DNA from: Trichothermofontia sp964536415
GTDB taxonomy: Bacteria > Cyanobacteriota > Cyanobacteriia > B231
Assembly: GCA_964536415.1 (NCBI GenBank)
Contig: CAZHXN010000008.1
Span: 8,154 to 72,153 of the forward strand
Direction of reading: 5' to 3'
Length of the DNA: 64,000 bases
The notes beneath the pieces are model-generated. The model was not told the DNA's origin and did no database searches. It saw nothing but the letters and a program-made list of their open reading frames with translations. The position numbers and the translations under genes were made by a program. Shown here one piece after another: positions 36,001 through 45,028 of this stretch. Each line of letters opens with the position of its first letter. Position 1 is the first letter of the stretch.

Positions 36001-36570
36001 TTAGGGACTCACCTGCCCATCGGGCAGTAGCGTCCCCTTAAGCGTGGCTGTCTCCAACTGTGCCTTATCCAGTCTGGCATTGAGGAGATCAGTATCCGCG
36101 AGGTTCGCTTGCTTGAGGGTAGCTCCGGTGAGATCGGCTTCCCGCAGACTGGCCTTGGTCAGATTGGCACTGCTCAAATCCGCTTGGGTCAGATTAGCCT
36201 GAATCAATCCCGCTTCACTCAGGTTTGCACCACTCAGGTTGGCCCCGGAGAGGTCCACACTATCCATCAAGGCCCCCGCAAGATTCGCCTTGCTCAGGTT
36301 TGCTCCACTAAGATTAGCATCATTGAGATCGGCGCCTGCCAAGTCAGCTCCCTGAAGCTCGGCCCCTTGCAGATCACACTTGGCGCAGCGTTTAGTTGCC
36401 AACAAGGTTTTGACAGAATCGCCGCCCGCAGGAGGCTTGCTGGTCTCTGGGCTGCTGGTGGGCGTCTGACAAGCCCCTAAGCCAAAGGCCAGGAAGACCA
36501 GACCAAAGATCAACCTGTGCCATTTTCCCTGGAAGATGCGGGGCGAAGGTAAGAGTAGCATAGTCGTCAA
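36001..36570 (-). CDS. Pentapeptide-repeat lipoprotein
   Basis: 189 aa. A signal peptide (LIFGLVFLAFGLGACQT) ends in the lipobox LGAC, so Cys34 would be lipidated. From ~62 to the end the sequence is pentapeptide repeats of the A(D/N)LxX type (GADLAGADLNDANLSGANLSKANL), forming a right-handed beta helix of about 24 repeats. A CAKC pair sits just before the repeats. Many cyanobacterial proteins of this class have no known function; membrane-surface scaffolding is a guess. It is divergent from the FAD oxidoreductase. Confidence 0.9.
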   Translation of the reverse strand: MTTMLLLPSPRIFQGKWHRLIFGLVFLAFGLGACQTPTSSPETSKPPAGGDSVKTLLATKRCAKCDLQGAELQGADLAGADLNDANLSGANLSKANLAGALMDSVDLSGANLSGANLSEAGLIQANLTQADLSSANLTKASLREADLTGATLKQANLADTDLLNARLDKAQLETATLKGTLLPDGQVSP

Positions 36571-36609
36571 GCGTGGCTAGCGGCAAGATACGCCCTGAGT
36601 GTGATGAGG

Positions 36610-36750
36610 CACTTCTCCTGCGGAGACGCGGCGCGAACGGGGCGATCGGACTCCCCATCATACTACGGGATGCCTGATAGAACGCCCAATGGCATCCCGG
36701 ATTAAGACTGAGGGGGCGCCTGATGCGCCTGCGGAGATGCAGCGCGATCG
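36610..36750. repeat. Two degenerate copies of a cyanobacterial GCGGAGACGC repeat
   Basis: CTTCTCCTGCGGAGACGCGG followed by CGCGAACG (about 36610-36640) and GCGCCTGCGGAGATGCAGCG (about 36725-36745) are related to an interspersed palindrome common in cyanobacteria. The second covers the earliest codons of the downstream frame. Confidence 0.5.
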
Positions 36751-36770
36751 CATACAATCACGGTGCCCAA

Positions 36771-38591
36771 ATGCTTGGCAGCCTGGTCGCGGAGGTAATC
36801 CTGTTGACACCGTTACCTGACACACTCACAACCGAAGTCCTCGTGGTTGGGGGGGGGACCGGTGGCACGGCTGCCGCGATCCAGGCGGCCCGACGGGGAG
36901 CGCAAACGATCCTGGTGAGTGAATTTCCCTGGTTAGGGGGGATGCTGACGGCAGCAGGGGTGGCGGCTCCGGATGGGAATGAACTCGCGGCATGGCAAAC
37001 GGGCCTCTGGGGGGCCTACCTGCGTGCCCTGGAGGTACGGCAACCGGGCGGTTTGGATCACGCCTGGGTCAGCTTTTTTACCTATGACCCCCGTATTGGG
37101 GCGGCCATTTTTGCCGATTGGGTCAAGGCATTGCCCAATTTAACCTGGATTGTCGGAGAATGGCCCCGTGAGGTACTGCGCCAGGGCGATCGCATCCTGG
37201 GCGTCCGTTTCAACTCATTCAGGGTTACCGCCGCGATCACGATCGACGCCACGGAATTGGGCGATCTCCTGGCCCTAGGGGAAATTCCCCATCGCTGGGG
37301 TTGGGAGTGGCAAACCCAATGGCAGGAACCAAGTGCGCCAGCGGGTCCGACTTCCCTTACCCAAACCTATCCTGTCCAGTCCCCCACTTGGGTCGTGGTC
37401 ATGCAGGACTTTGGGACGACGACCGTACCCGTCATTCCTCCCGCCGCCACCGGTTATGACCCAACCCAATTCCAGGGAGCTTGGGACACCTATGGCCCAG
37501 AAAAGTTTCTCAACTATGGGCGGCTACCGGGCGATCGCTTCATGATTAACTGGCCCATTCACGGCAATGACTATGGGCGAGGCGTCGATCGCCTCATCGG
37601 GACGGCCCCTGAGCGACGGGCATTTTATGCCGAAAGCTACGCCCACAGCCAGAATTTTGCCCACACGATCCAGGTACACCTGGGTAACCACTACGGCCTC
37701 GCCCCCGATCTGTTTCCCGTCGCAACGTTAACCCTAGCAAATCACCATCCGGCCTTTGCCCTGTATCCCTACTTTCGGGAAAGCCGACGGTTGCGCGGAT
37801 TAACCACCGTGACCGAGGCGGGAATTTTGCCGATACCGGCAGGGTGGGTAGCGCCGTTACCCCGTGATGAGACTGGCCAGGTCACCAGTATCGCGATCGG
37901 TAACTATGCCAACGACCACCACTATCCCGGTTGGGACTTTCCCCTGCATCCCAAGTCGATCCAATGGGGAGGCCGCTGGACAGGGACGCCCTTTGGGATT
38001 CCCTATGGCTGTTTGGTTCCAGCAGGGATAGATGGCTTCCTGGTGGCGGAGAAAAACATTTCGGTCTCCCATATTGCCAATGGGGCTACCCGATTGCAAC
38101 CCTGTGTGCTGGGCATTGGGCAGGCAGCGGGCATGGCAGCAGCCCTGTGTGTAGCAGCCCGATGCCAACCTACGGAACTGGCCGTGCGATCGCTCCAGAT
38201 GGCCTTACTGGAAGACCCGATCGCGCCTGCCGCCGTCATTCCCCTGTACGACTTACCTCCCGATCATCCGGAATGGTTAACCCAACAACGCCATTACCTC
38301 GATCATCCCGATGCCTATCCCCCTAATGGCTATAGCAACGTTCCCCCCCACCCGGTTACCCCCTCAGTCCTTGCCTGGAGCCAGGTTTGGCGCGGCACCT
38401 TCTACCGACAGGCGGTACAACAGTACACCTTTCATCCGGACCCATACCCCCAATCCACCTGGTCCCTCGTTAGCTTGCGATCAGAAGTCGATCGCCAACT
38501 GCAAGACTGTCCGTCTCCCCATCGTCTGACGGTGGTTGGGCGCTGGAATCCAGCCGGCAACTGGTTGTTAGCGGTTCAGGTTGAAATCTAG
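36771..38591 (+). CDS. FAD-dependent oxidoreductase (FAD_oxidored-type)
   Basis: About 606 aa. The dinucleotide motif EVLVVGGGTGGTAAAIQAARRG is near residue 23, followed by TILVSEFPWLGGMLTAAGV, and the C-terminal ILGIGQAAGMAAALCVAA helps bind FAD. KNISVSHIANGATRLQPCVLG is typical of this large group of flavoproteins. The electron acceptor and substrate are not evident. The frame opens at 36723, inside a degenerate repeat, so 36771 (MLGSLVAEV) or a downstream TTG is likelier. The C-terminus (~520-606) has an extra beta-rich tail. It overlaps the convergent OsmC gene by 24 bp at their 3' ends. Confidence 0.88.
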   Translation: MLGSLVAEVILLTPLPDTLTTEVLVVGGGTGGTAAAIQAARRGAQTILVSEFPWLGGMLTAAGVAAPDGNELAAWQTGLWGAYLRALEVRQPGGLDHAWVSFFTYDPRIGAAIFADWVKALPNLTWIVGEWPREVLRQGDRILGVRFNSFRVTAAITIDATELGDLLALGEIPHRWGWEWQTQWQEPSAPAGPTSLTQTYPVQSPTWVVVMQDFGTTTVPVIPPAATGYDPTQFQGAWDTYGPEKFLNYGRLPGDRFMINWPIHGNDYGRGVDRLIGTAPERRAFYAESYAHSQNFAHTIQVHLGNHYGLAPDLFPVATLTLANHHPAFALYPYFRESRRLRGLTTVTEAGILPIPAGWVAPLPRDETGQVTSIAIGNYANDHHYPGWDFPLHPKSIQWGGRWTGTPFGIPYGCLVPAGIDGFLVAEKNISVSHIANGATRLQPCVLGIGQAAGMAAALCVAARCQPTELAVRSLQMALLEDPIAPAAVIPLYDLPPDHPEWLTQQRHYLDHPDAYPPNGYSNVPPHPVTPSVLAWSQVWRGTFYRQAVQQYTFHPDPYPQSTWSLVSLRSEVDRQLQDCPSPHRLTVVGRWNPAGNWLLAVQVEI

Positions 38592-39092
38592 GACAGCCGT
38601 CATATTGTTTATACCCCAATCGTTTATACCGCCGATGGCGGCCACAATAATTTCCGACTTGACGGAATTGGCCAGAAAACAACGGTGGTGAGCTGCTTCA
38701 TGCATATCCTCAATTTGCTGTTCCGTGGGCAAACGATCGCCGGAAAAAACCACCTGGGGATTGAGATAAATTTTGGTAATAGCCAGTTTTCCCTCATCAT
38801 TTTTTTCTAGAATTCCGATCGCCTGATCGGTGTAGCGATCCACAATAAATTGATGCTTGGCCGCGATCGCCAGAAACCAAAGCATGTGACAACTAGAGAT
38901 CGCCGCCACAAAGGCTTCCTCTGGATCAACACACGCTGCATTGGCGTCAGGCTCTGGGACAATGTGGGGGGAAGCTGAGGCTAAAATTTCGATCCCACCA
39001 TCAAACTTCCAGATATGTTCACGACTATAGTGGCGGTCAATGAACCCGTCTGCTTGGCGTTGCCATTGCACACTCGCGAAATGTTCAGACAT
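38568..39092 (-). CDS. OsmC-family peroxiredoxin-like protein
   Basis: About 174 aa from MSEHFASVQWQR (ATG at 39092; the frame extends to 39113). Members reduce organic hydroperoxides with two cysteines; here one Cys is in the helix SSCHMLWFLAIAA and another in HHRCFLANS, with a third at NAACVDPEE. EHIWKFDGGIEILASASP is the N-terminal strand pair typical of OsmC. Length fits the family. It ends overlapping the 3' end of the convergent FAD oxidoreductase by 24 bp, which may give antisense pairing of the transcripts. Confidence 0.9.
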   Translation of the reverse strand: MSEHFASVQWQRQADGFIDRHYSREHIWKFDGGIEILASASPHIVPEPDANAACVDPEEAFVAAISSCHMLWFLAIAAKHQFIVDRYTDQAIGILEKNDEGKLAITKIYLNPQVVFSGDRLPTEQQIEDMHEAAHHRCFLANSVKSEIIVAAIGGINDWGINNMTAVLDFNLNR

Positions 39093-39417
39093 GGTGACGA
39101 TGCGCTTGATCAAGCTTTGAAGGTTTGCATTAATCGATCGCGATTAATACTGCTGGACTCAATATTGCTGAATGATGGGCAATACCTGATCACGTTGACC
39201 ATTGGACATATTGCTAAGCTAGCACCAGAGGTTCCCTATCCCCATTAACTTATAAGAATTAAACGATAAATATCTTGACAATAATGCCCGTATCCAGCTT
39301 CGTGATAGACTACACGTACAGCGACCCTGATAGAAAATCTCCTGATTTGCCCTTACCCTGATCCACCCGATCGCTGCCAAACGCTATCTCTTACCCCCCA
39401 CGTTCCAGCTTGTGTTC

Positions 39418-40974
39418 ATGCACCATCGCCAATGGGGTTACTCCCTGGGCAAACTGGCACTCTTGACCTTGGCAAGCTGTCTGGCCCTAGCGGCAACAGC
39501 GAACGCCGAAACGATTCAGATAACCTTGCTGCATCTGAACGATATTTACGAAATTACCCCGATCGAGCAGGGGCAACGGGGGGGAATGGCACGGGTAGCC
39601 ACGCTGCGCCAACAACTCTTGGCCCGTAATCCCCACACCTATACGCTCCTAGCGGGGGATGCCTTTAGCCCCTCGGCTCTGGGAACTGCAATGGTCAACG
39701 GGGAACGCTTGGCCGGTCGCCAGATGGTGGCGGTCATGAATGCGATCGGCTTTGACTACGCCACGTTCGGTAACCATGAGTTTGATCTCCCGGAGGCGGC
39801 GTTTTTACACCGTCTGCGAGAATCGCGGTTTCAGTGGTTATCGGCCAATGTGCTGGACCGCCACCAGCGGTCCTTTCCCGGTGTCGTACCCACGGCAACG
39901 TTCACGGTTCCCGGCAAGGCGGGAGGGCAGGTGCGCGTCGGGTTAATTGGGGTCACGATCGCCAGTAATCCGGCCAACTATGTGGCCTACCAGGATGCGA
40001 TCGCCGCTGTGCGGGAACAGGCTACGCTTTTGGCTCCCCAAACCGATATCCTGATTGCCCTTACCCATTTGGATCTAGCTCAGGATCAGGTGCTAGCGGC
40101 CACTGTCCCCGAACTGGATCTCATTCTAGGCGGGCATGAACATGAAAATATGCAACAGTGGCGTATTGTCAATCGTCCCCCCCAAGCCGCGCGATCGCCC
40201 CACTGTTCCGATCCCGGCATTCCCATTTTTAAGACGGATGCCAATGCCCGCACGGTCTATATTCATGACCTTACCTACGACACCGATCGCGCCTGTTTGA
40301 CGATTGCCTCGCGCCTCCAACCCATCACAGCCGTGATTCCCGATAATCCCCAAGTGGGAGCCATTGTGCAGCAATGGGTTGAACAGGGATTTGCGGGGTT
40401 TCGGGCGCAGGGGTTTGTGCCGGAGGCGACGATCGCTGTCTTACCCACTGCGCTGGATGGCTTGGAGAGCAGCGTGCGCAACCGGCCTACGGCTTTGACC
40501 GATCGCATTGCCCAGGCGATGCTCCAGGCAGCAGCAGGGGCCGAATTGGCGATCTTTAATAGTGGTTCCATCCGCATTGATGACCAGGTGCCCGCTGGAC
40601 CGATTACACAATACGATGTCATTCGGATTTTGCCCTTTGAAGGCAAGGTGTTGCTGGTTGAAATGCCAGGGGAATTATTACAACGGGTCCTCGATCAAGG
40701 CGAGGCTAATCGGGGAACGGGAGGCTTTTTGCAAACTGCCCAGGTTAGTCGTGCCGCGGACAATCACGGCTGGTTGATTCACGGTCAACCCCTACAATCC
40801 CAGCAGTCCTATCGGGTGGCGATTAATGATTTTCTCGTCAGCGGCCATGAGCAGGGTTTGGACTTTCTGACCCTCACGGCTCCTGGGGTGAAGTTACTCG
40901 CGGAAGGCCCGGATATGCGCATGGCGCTCATTGCGTTCCTGAAAACTACTCTATGCCGATCGTCAAAGGTTTAG
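39418..40974 (+). CDS. Secreted 5'-nucleotidase / metallophosphatase
   Basis: About 518 aa with a signal peptide (LGKLALLTLASCLALAATANA, cleavage after ANA). The N-terminal calcineurin-like phosphoesterase has HLNDIYE, LLAGDAFSPS, TFGNHEFD and LALTHLDLAQD/LGGHEHE, all metal or phosphate ligands. The C-terminal 5'-nucleotidase domain (~340-500) carries FNSGSIRIDDQVPAGPITQYDVIRILPF. The family releases phosphate from nucleotides or related esters in the periplasm. A GTG at 39412 is also possible. Downstream are two direct repeats. Confidence 0.93.
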   Translation: MHHRQWGYSLGKLALLTLASCLALAATANAETIQITLLHLNDIYEITPIEQGQRGGMARVATLRQQLLARNPHTYTLLAGDAFSPSALGTAMVNGERLAGRQMVAVMNAIGFDYATFGNHEFDLPEAAFLHRLRESRFQWLSANVLDRHQRSFPGVVPTATFTVPGKAGGQVRVGLIGVTIASNPANYVAYQDAIAAVREQATLLAPQTDILIALTHLDLAQDQVLAATVPELDLILGGHEHENMQQWRIVNRPPQAARSPHCSDPGIPIFKTDANARTVYIHDLTYDTDRACLTIASRLQPITAVIPDNPQVGAIVQQWVEQGFAGFRAQGFVPEATIAVLPTALDGLESSVRNRPTALTDRIAQAMLQAAAGAELAIFNSGSIRIDDQVPAGPITQYDVIRILPFEGKVLLVEMPGELLQRVLDQGEANRGTGGFLQTAQVSRAADNHGWLIHGQPLQSQQSYRVAINDFLVSGHEQGLDFLTLTAPGVKLLAEGPDMRMALIAFLKTTLCRSSKV

Positions 40975-40990
40975 GTAGGGGTGCTTTGAC

Positions 40991-41041
40991 GACTACAGTC
41001 GTTACTACAAACTGGGACCGACTACAGTCGTGACTCCAAAC
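40991..41041 (+). repeat. Two direct repeats GACTACAGTCGTnACTnCAAAC
   Basis: GACTACAGTCGTTACTACAAAC at 40991-41012 and GACTACAGTCGTGACTCCAAAC at 41020-41041. A related unit is in the 4961-4987 spacer. Each contains the palindromic core GACTACAGTC. Confidence 0.7.
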
Positions 41042-41124
41042 GGAGAGGAATTTTTGAACGGTTGGATGATCATTATTTATAGTCGTGGTTTTAATCGCGA
41101 TCGTCCCTTTTTGGGCAACCTGCT

Positions 41125-41982
41125 ATGGTGAAAATTCTTCCGATCGGTCACCTGATTGGAATTGATCAAAACGGCTACCTCATCAATGACTGCGATGCGT
41201 CTCGTATTAGCTCCCCCTGGTTGGGGTTGGTTGAAGCCTGGAAGGCAGGCTGTTTAGACCTCTGGGGCGATCGCCTGCATAGTCTTTACCTACGGGGGTC
41301 AGTTCCCAGGGGGATGGCGATGCCCAAGCTGTCAGATCTGGATGGGGTGGTGATTTTGCAGGATAGCCCGCCCGCTTCATCGCCCACCGTAACGGCGACT
41401 GAGACTGCAAGGAGACTCGCCACGTTGACCCAACGTTTGCTCCGCCAGTATCGCTTTTGCCGCAACATTGAAACGGTGATCTTTAGCCACAGCGAGATCC
41501 AGGCCCTCCCCGTCTGGCAAGCCTTTCTCAAGGTCTGTGGGCTGTGCATTTATGGTGAAAATCTGCAACCCCACTGGCCCCCGGTGCAACCAGGCCCCCT
41601 GCTGGTGAGCCATGCCTTTGATTTGGCTGAAGACTTGGCGGCAGTGCAATCGTACCTGCGCACCTTGCCTGCCCATCATTGCCAGTTTGAGGCTCAAGTA
41701 AAACAACAGTGTGCCTGGATCAGCCGTCGTCTCGTGCGGGTAGGGTTTGAACTGATCATGGAACAGGAACAAGCCTATACCCGCGATCTCTATCCCTGCT
41801 ATCAGCGCTTCGCAGCCCATTTCCCTGCCCTGGAACCCCAGATGCGTCAGGCATTGACATTGGCGATCGCCCCTTCCCGGCATCGGGCGGGCCTCCTGTT
41901 ATTTTTGGCGCACCTTGGCGAGCCGCTGCTTGAACAGGTGCAACGGACCTTTACACCCTCGACTCCGGAGTGTTTCTGCTAA
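41125..41982 (+). CDS. Nucleotidyltransferase-domain protein
   Basis: 285 aa. The fold signature G-S-x-D-x-D appears as YLRGSVPRGMAMPKLSDLDGVVIL near residues 55-77, with the metal Asp pair in SDLD. The rest (~110-280) is helical (LFLAHLGEPLLEQVQ) and presumably binds the partner or base. This class includes aminoglycoside and MNT-type enzymes; which substrate applies is unclear. No HEPN partner gene is adjacent, so a toxin-antitoxin pair is not supported. ATG at 41125 is the first in frame. Confidence 0.8.
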   Translation: MVKILPIGHLIGIDQNGYLINDCDASRISSPWLGLVEAWKAGCLDLWGDRLHSLYLRGSVPRGMAMPKLSDLDGVVILQDSPPASSPTVTATETARRLATLTQRLLRQYRFCRNIETVIFSHSEIQALPVWQAFLKVCGLCIYGENLQPHWPPVQPGPLLVSHAFDLAEDLAAVQSYLRTLPAHHCQFEAQVKQQCAWISRRLVRVGFELIMEQEQAYTRDLYPCYQRFAAHFPALEPQMRQALTLAIAPSRHRAGLLLFLAHLGEPLLEQVQRTFTPSTPECFC

Positions 41983-41994
41983 AGTTCGACAACC

Positions 41995-43161
41995 CTAGGG
42001 GTGGGTTTCTGGGGCCACGAACAAAATCCCCTCGGTAACCAGACGGGTCAACAGGGGTACCACATCGATCTCAAAATCCAGTTCTGGTCCCCAATCTGCC
42101 AGATCCGCCAGGGTGAAGCGATCGCGATCGGTCATATTCTTGGCTAAGGCAGTCGGCAGCCCCTTGAGATCCACCTGCTTAGAACCCACCTGCAAGCGAT
42201 AGTGATTGTGATCGAGGCAGGACATCTGGCGTGGATGGAGCGGCGACCAGGCAAACTCGGTCAGGAAATCATTGGGGAAAAGATCGATCCCCATTTGGGT
42301 CGGTAGGGCGATCGGTAGGGGAGGCTGTTGGCAGTACCGCACATCTTCCAGGTAGCGCGATCGCCAGTCGGATTGCTGAAGGACCGTGATTAATTGCTGC
42401 TGGAGAGTAACCAGGTGCTGTGCAAATGCTTGAGGATTGCCATCGACGATCGGTGGCAAACTTTGCCGCCAGTTAGGATGACGTTGCAGATCATGGATTA
42501 GCCAGTCGATCCAGTCCAGACCTGTCAGACAGTCAATACCAATGGTCAAGTGCAACGAAGGACGATCGCAGGCCACCGCATAGTGCCAGTGACCACGGGG
42601 AATATAGAGAACATCCCCAGCCTGAAGCATTGTTTCCAAATAGGGTGGGGTTTCCGGCGGTAATTGATTCGCTGAGCGCATCGTCTCTGTGGGATAGGGC
42701 ACAGTGGCCTCGTAGACAAACCACTGCTTCGCCCCAGCAATTTGCAAGATCAGCACATCATGGGTGTCGTAGTGACAATCAAACCCCTGTTGTTGGGTCG
42801 GTGAGCAGTAAAGGTTTACGTGAGCGCGGTATCCCAAATCCTGACGTAATTGGGCCGTCAGCCTTGCCAGAGCCGGGAGCCGGTGATGCAGGCCATTGAT
42901 GATCAGGGTTGCCCCCTGGTTAAGGCGATCGCGCCAGGTCTGGCGATCGTCGGTATAGGGTAGGGATTGACCATCAATAGAAAAGCGCAAATCTGGCTCA
43001 GCCAACTGATGATAATTCAGTAAATCATTGAGATCTTGCCAGGAGAATAGGGTGCAAAATTTGGCCGGATCACCCGCAATGTGAAGTGCCCTTTGCGTCC
43101 AGTATTCCGTGAGAAATGACGCCGGTGCATAGGGGGCTAGCAGGGTCGGGAGAATGTTCAT
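41995..43161 (-). CDS. JmjC/cupin-like 2-oxoglutarate oxygenase (ribosomal hydroxylase type)
   Basis: About 388 aa from MNILPTLLAPYAPASF. The fold resembles RoxA/YcfD-like protein hydroxylases: PASFLTEYWTQRALHIAGDP at the N-terminus, the Fe site HYDTHDVLILQIAGAKQWFVYE (His-x-Asp) mid-protein, and LQAGDVLYIPRGHWHYA with the distal His. The C-terminal part forms a winged-helix-like end. YcfD homologues hydroxylate ribosomal protein L16; the target here is not known. The frame extends to 43215, right at the target duplication of a MITE at 43222, so the upstream region has been altered by that insertion. Confidence 0.85.
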   Translation of the reverse strand: MNILPTLLAPYAPASFLTEYWTQRALHIAGDPAKFCTLFSWQDLNDLLNYHQLAEPDLRFSIDGQSLPYTDDRQTWRDRLNQGATLIINGLHHRLPALARLTAQLRQDLGYRAHVNLYCSPTQQQGFDCHYDTHDVLILQIAGAKQWFVYEATVPYPTETMRSANQLPPETPPYLETMLQAGDVLYIPRGHWHYAVACDRPSLHLTIGIDCLTGLDWIDWLIHDLQRHPNWRQSLPPIVDGNPQAFAQHLVTLQQQLITVLQQSDWRSRYLEDVRYCQQPPLPIALPTQMGIDLFPNDFLTEFAWSPLHPRQMSCLDHNHYRLQVGSKQVDLKGLPTALAKNMTDRDRFTLADLADWGPELDFEIDVVPLLTRLVTEGILFVAPETHP

Positions 43162-43221
43162 CGTCAACACAGTCGGTAAAAGCCGAGCAAGACATCCGCA
43201 GACTGGAGAACTCATCCCTAT

Positions 43222-43333
43222 GGCTCTTCTGGGATTTTGGGGTAAACAGTATCAGCAACTACAAATAGACGATCAGAAACGCTGAGTTTATGGTGGGGGC
43301 GCTACGCGCTCCCACTATAAACTCAGGAGAGCC
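43222..43333 (+). mobile_element. MITE-like element, copy 2 (112 bp, near-perfect target duplication)
   Basis: Ends GGCTCTTCTGGG and CAGGAGAGCC (inverted GGCTCTCCTG), internal hairpin AGTTTATGGTGGG/CCCACTATAAACT. Flanks ATCCCTAT (43214-43221) and ATCTCTAT (43334-43341) differ at one base, a likely 8-bp target duplication. It matches copy 1 in reverse over its length, including GAAACGCTG before the hairpin. It sits 60 bp upstream of the JmjC/cupin gene. Confidence 0.8.
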
Positions 43334-43395
43334 ATCTCTATAACGATTAGCTGCAAACAGGGAACAGTCCAGCAGAGTTGACCCAGCCATCCAGG

Positions 43396-43731
43396 TTAGC
43401 GACGCCAGCGTCCCCCAGACATCCGCCCCCCGCCAGAGTCGTTGTTGCTATTGCTGTTGCTGTTGCTATTGTTGTTGCTGTTTTTGCTGTCATAATCATT
43501 ATTATTCCGGCTGCGACTGCGGTTATCAGCGTCATAATCATCCTGACGAGCCATGAGCAGGGGATTAGAAGCGCTCCGATCGCGATCAACAACAGTAATC
43601 TCGATCGTGGATGGCCGCACAGATTCAGCCGGGGCAGTCGGAGCGGCAGCGATCGCCGGTATGCCTAGTAAAGGCAGCAAAAAACTGGTTTGCACACTCA
43701 GACAGAGACGGAAAAAAAGTCTAAAATTCAT
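43396..43731 (-). CDS. Small secreted Asn/Ser-rich hypothetical protein
   Basis: About 111 aa from MNFRLFFRLCLSV. A signal peptide (FLLPLLGIPAIAAA) precedes a short folded-looking part (STIEITVVDRD), then a low-complexity tail of Asn, Ser, Asp and Arg (NNNSNSNSNSNNDS) ending GGGRMSGGRWRR. The DNA of the tail is a (GTTGCT/GTTATT)-type hexanucleotide run at 43440-43495, so length may vary by slippage. No family recognised. It could be a surface or exported low-complexity protein. Confidence 0.6.
   Translation of the reverse strand: MNFRLFFRLCLSVQTSFLLPLLGIPAIAAAPTAPAESVRPSTIEITVVDRDRSASNPLLMARQDDYDADNRSRSRNNNDYDSKNSNNNSNSNSNSNNDSGGGRMSGGRWRR
43440..43495. repeat. Trinucleotide/hexanucleotide microsatellite in a coding tail
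   Basis: A run of GTTGTTGCTATTGCTGTTGC and relatives encodes the Asn/Ser tail of the secreted small protein on the minus strand. Slippage would change the tail length in frame. Confidence 0.75.
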
Positions 43732-43749
43732 GATCACTCGCGAATACAC

Positions 43750-44568
43750 AACATATAACTGCTCACCTCTACCTGTTGTCGAGCAGTGTTCCCGGTAGCA
43801 CCTCAGGCGATTGCAAAGATCGCAAAACAGTTATGGGGGAACCATCCTGCCTGCCACCCAGACAGCCGAGACGGCTATCCGAGGTTTAATTTGTGATCTG
43901 CTGAGCCTGGTAGGCTACTATACTTCTCAATGATAGGTCGTAGGTTGGTGTCGAGCCTGCGAGATCCAACACAATCACTTCTGGGGTTGCACTCGGTTAG
44001 ATGACACCCGGCTGGGTCGCACGGCGTTTGACCCAATCGACCCCAATTCAGCACTGTGTTTGACCTAGCCGACCCAAGTTAAGCTTGACAGCGCACTCGG
44101 TAGAGGCTGCTTACTGTTCTCTGACGTTACACTTTGTAAAAAGTTCCCGGATTGCTAGCCTCCTTGCCAGCAGAGGCGTTGACTAAGCTCGGAGTTGCCG
44201 ACATCGACAGTCCAATCGTGCCAATAAACTGATCACGCGATCGACCGCCCAGAAACTTTAGATGTGTCTGATACTACATCACGTTCCCCTATCACTTCTC
44301 TATGGCTGGATTGCGGGGCTGCGGGGAGCGATCGTTGTTGCCGCAGGGGACTTGCGAATTTAGGCAGACAGGATATGATGGGACTAGCAAAAGGGTTTGG
44401 TCTCTCAGGACGATCGCGCTTGTGAGTCTCCACGGACTAGGCGTAGGAGTTTAACAAAGCGATACTGTAACGAGAGTGTGGTACACCCCAGTCCCCAGTC
44501 TCTTGCAACGTCGGCATCGAGGTTTGGCCCGAACCTTTGTGCATGTGTTCACGTTTGATCAATTCCAC
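43750..44568. other. Long gene-free region before the RRM gene
   Basis: About 820 bases with no credible gene. CGTAGGTTGGTGTCGAGCCT near 43948 followed by GAGATCCAACACAA looks like a worn inverted GTTGGGTT-type repeat; GTTTGACCCAATCGACCCCA and GTTTGACCTAGCCGACCCAA (about 44028-44076) form an imperfect direct repeat. A possible promoter is at 44352-44379. Much of it may be a long leader or decayed sequence. Confidence 0.5.
44352..44379 (+). promoter_or_regulatory. Possible promoter of the RRM gene with a long 5' leader
   Basis: TTGCGA (44352-44357), 16-bp spacer, TATGAT (44374-44379). It would give a leader of about 185 nt before the RRM start; long leaders are known for cold-induced cyanobacterial rbp genes. 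Confidence 0.35.
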
Positions 44569-44850
44569 ATGACTATCTACATCGGTAACCTGTCGTATCG
44601 GGCAACCGAAGAGGACTTGCGGCAGGTTTTTCAGGAATACGGTACGATTAAGCGCGTTGTGTTGCCCACTGACCGAGAGACCGGACGCATGCGCGGCTTT
44701 GCCTTCGTCGAAATGGACGAAGATGCCCAAGAGGACGCCGCGATTTCAGAACTGGATGGGGCCGATTGGATGGGACGGCAGTTGCGGGTGAATAAAGCGA
44801 GACCCCGCGATCGCGATAGCAAACAGGTAGTCCGCCAATCAGGCTTCTAA
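44569..44850 (+). CDS. RRM-type RNA-binding protein
   Basis: 93-aa single RRM protein, typical of cyanobacterial Rbp. RNP2 is MTIYIGNLSYRATEEDL at the N-terminus and RNP1 is MRGFAFVEM around residue 40, with EALSELDGADWMGRQL-type end strands. The short basic C-terminus (ARPRDRDSKQVVRQ) lacks the glycine-rich tail of cold-inducible RbpA members. Family members bind mRNA, sometimes near thylakoid-associated photosystem transcripts (known from Synechocystis). The ATG at 44569 fits the family start exactly, so a frame open from 44476 is not used. Confidence 0.93.
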   Translation: MTIYIGNLSYRATEEDLRQVFQEYGTIKRVVLPTDRETGRMRGFAFVEMDEDAQEDAAISELDGADWMGRQLRVNKARPRDRDSKQVVRQSGF

Positions 44851-45028
44851 CAACGACCTGATTGCAGCATTCGGGGGCAACAAGGTCCCCTGGAGGCTAT
44901 TAGCCATTAGTTAATGGGAGTTGTCGTTAGGCAAACTCCCTAGCTTTATTTTGCTGTTGACCAGAGCCATTAGCCTATAATAGACATGGTTGGAATCGTG
45001 CGATCCTCCTGTGGCGGTGACACTAGAA

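Noticed and set aside
41125..41982. MNT/HEPN toxin-antitoxin pair
   Set aside because: The nucleotidyltransferase is longer than MNT antitoxins and no HEPN gene lies next to it.
43440..43495. Trinucleotide run considered as a CRISPR-like or tandem array
   Set aside because: It is a simple coding microsatellite without spacers.
44233..44433. 66-codon minus-strand frame upstream of the RRM gene
   Set aside because: Composition is unlike coding sequence nearby and there is no ribosome site.
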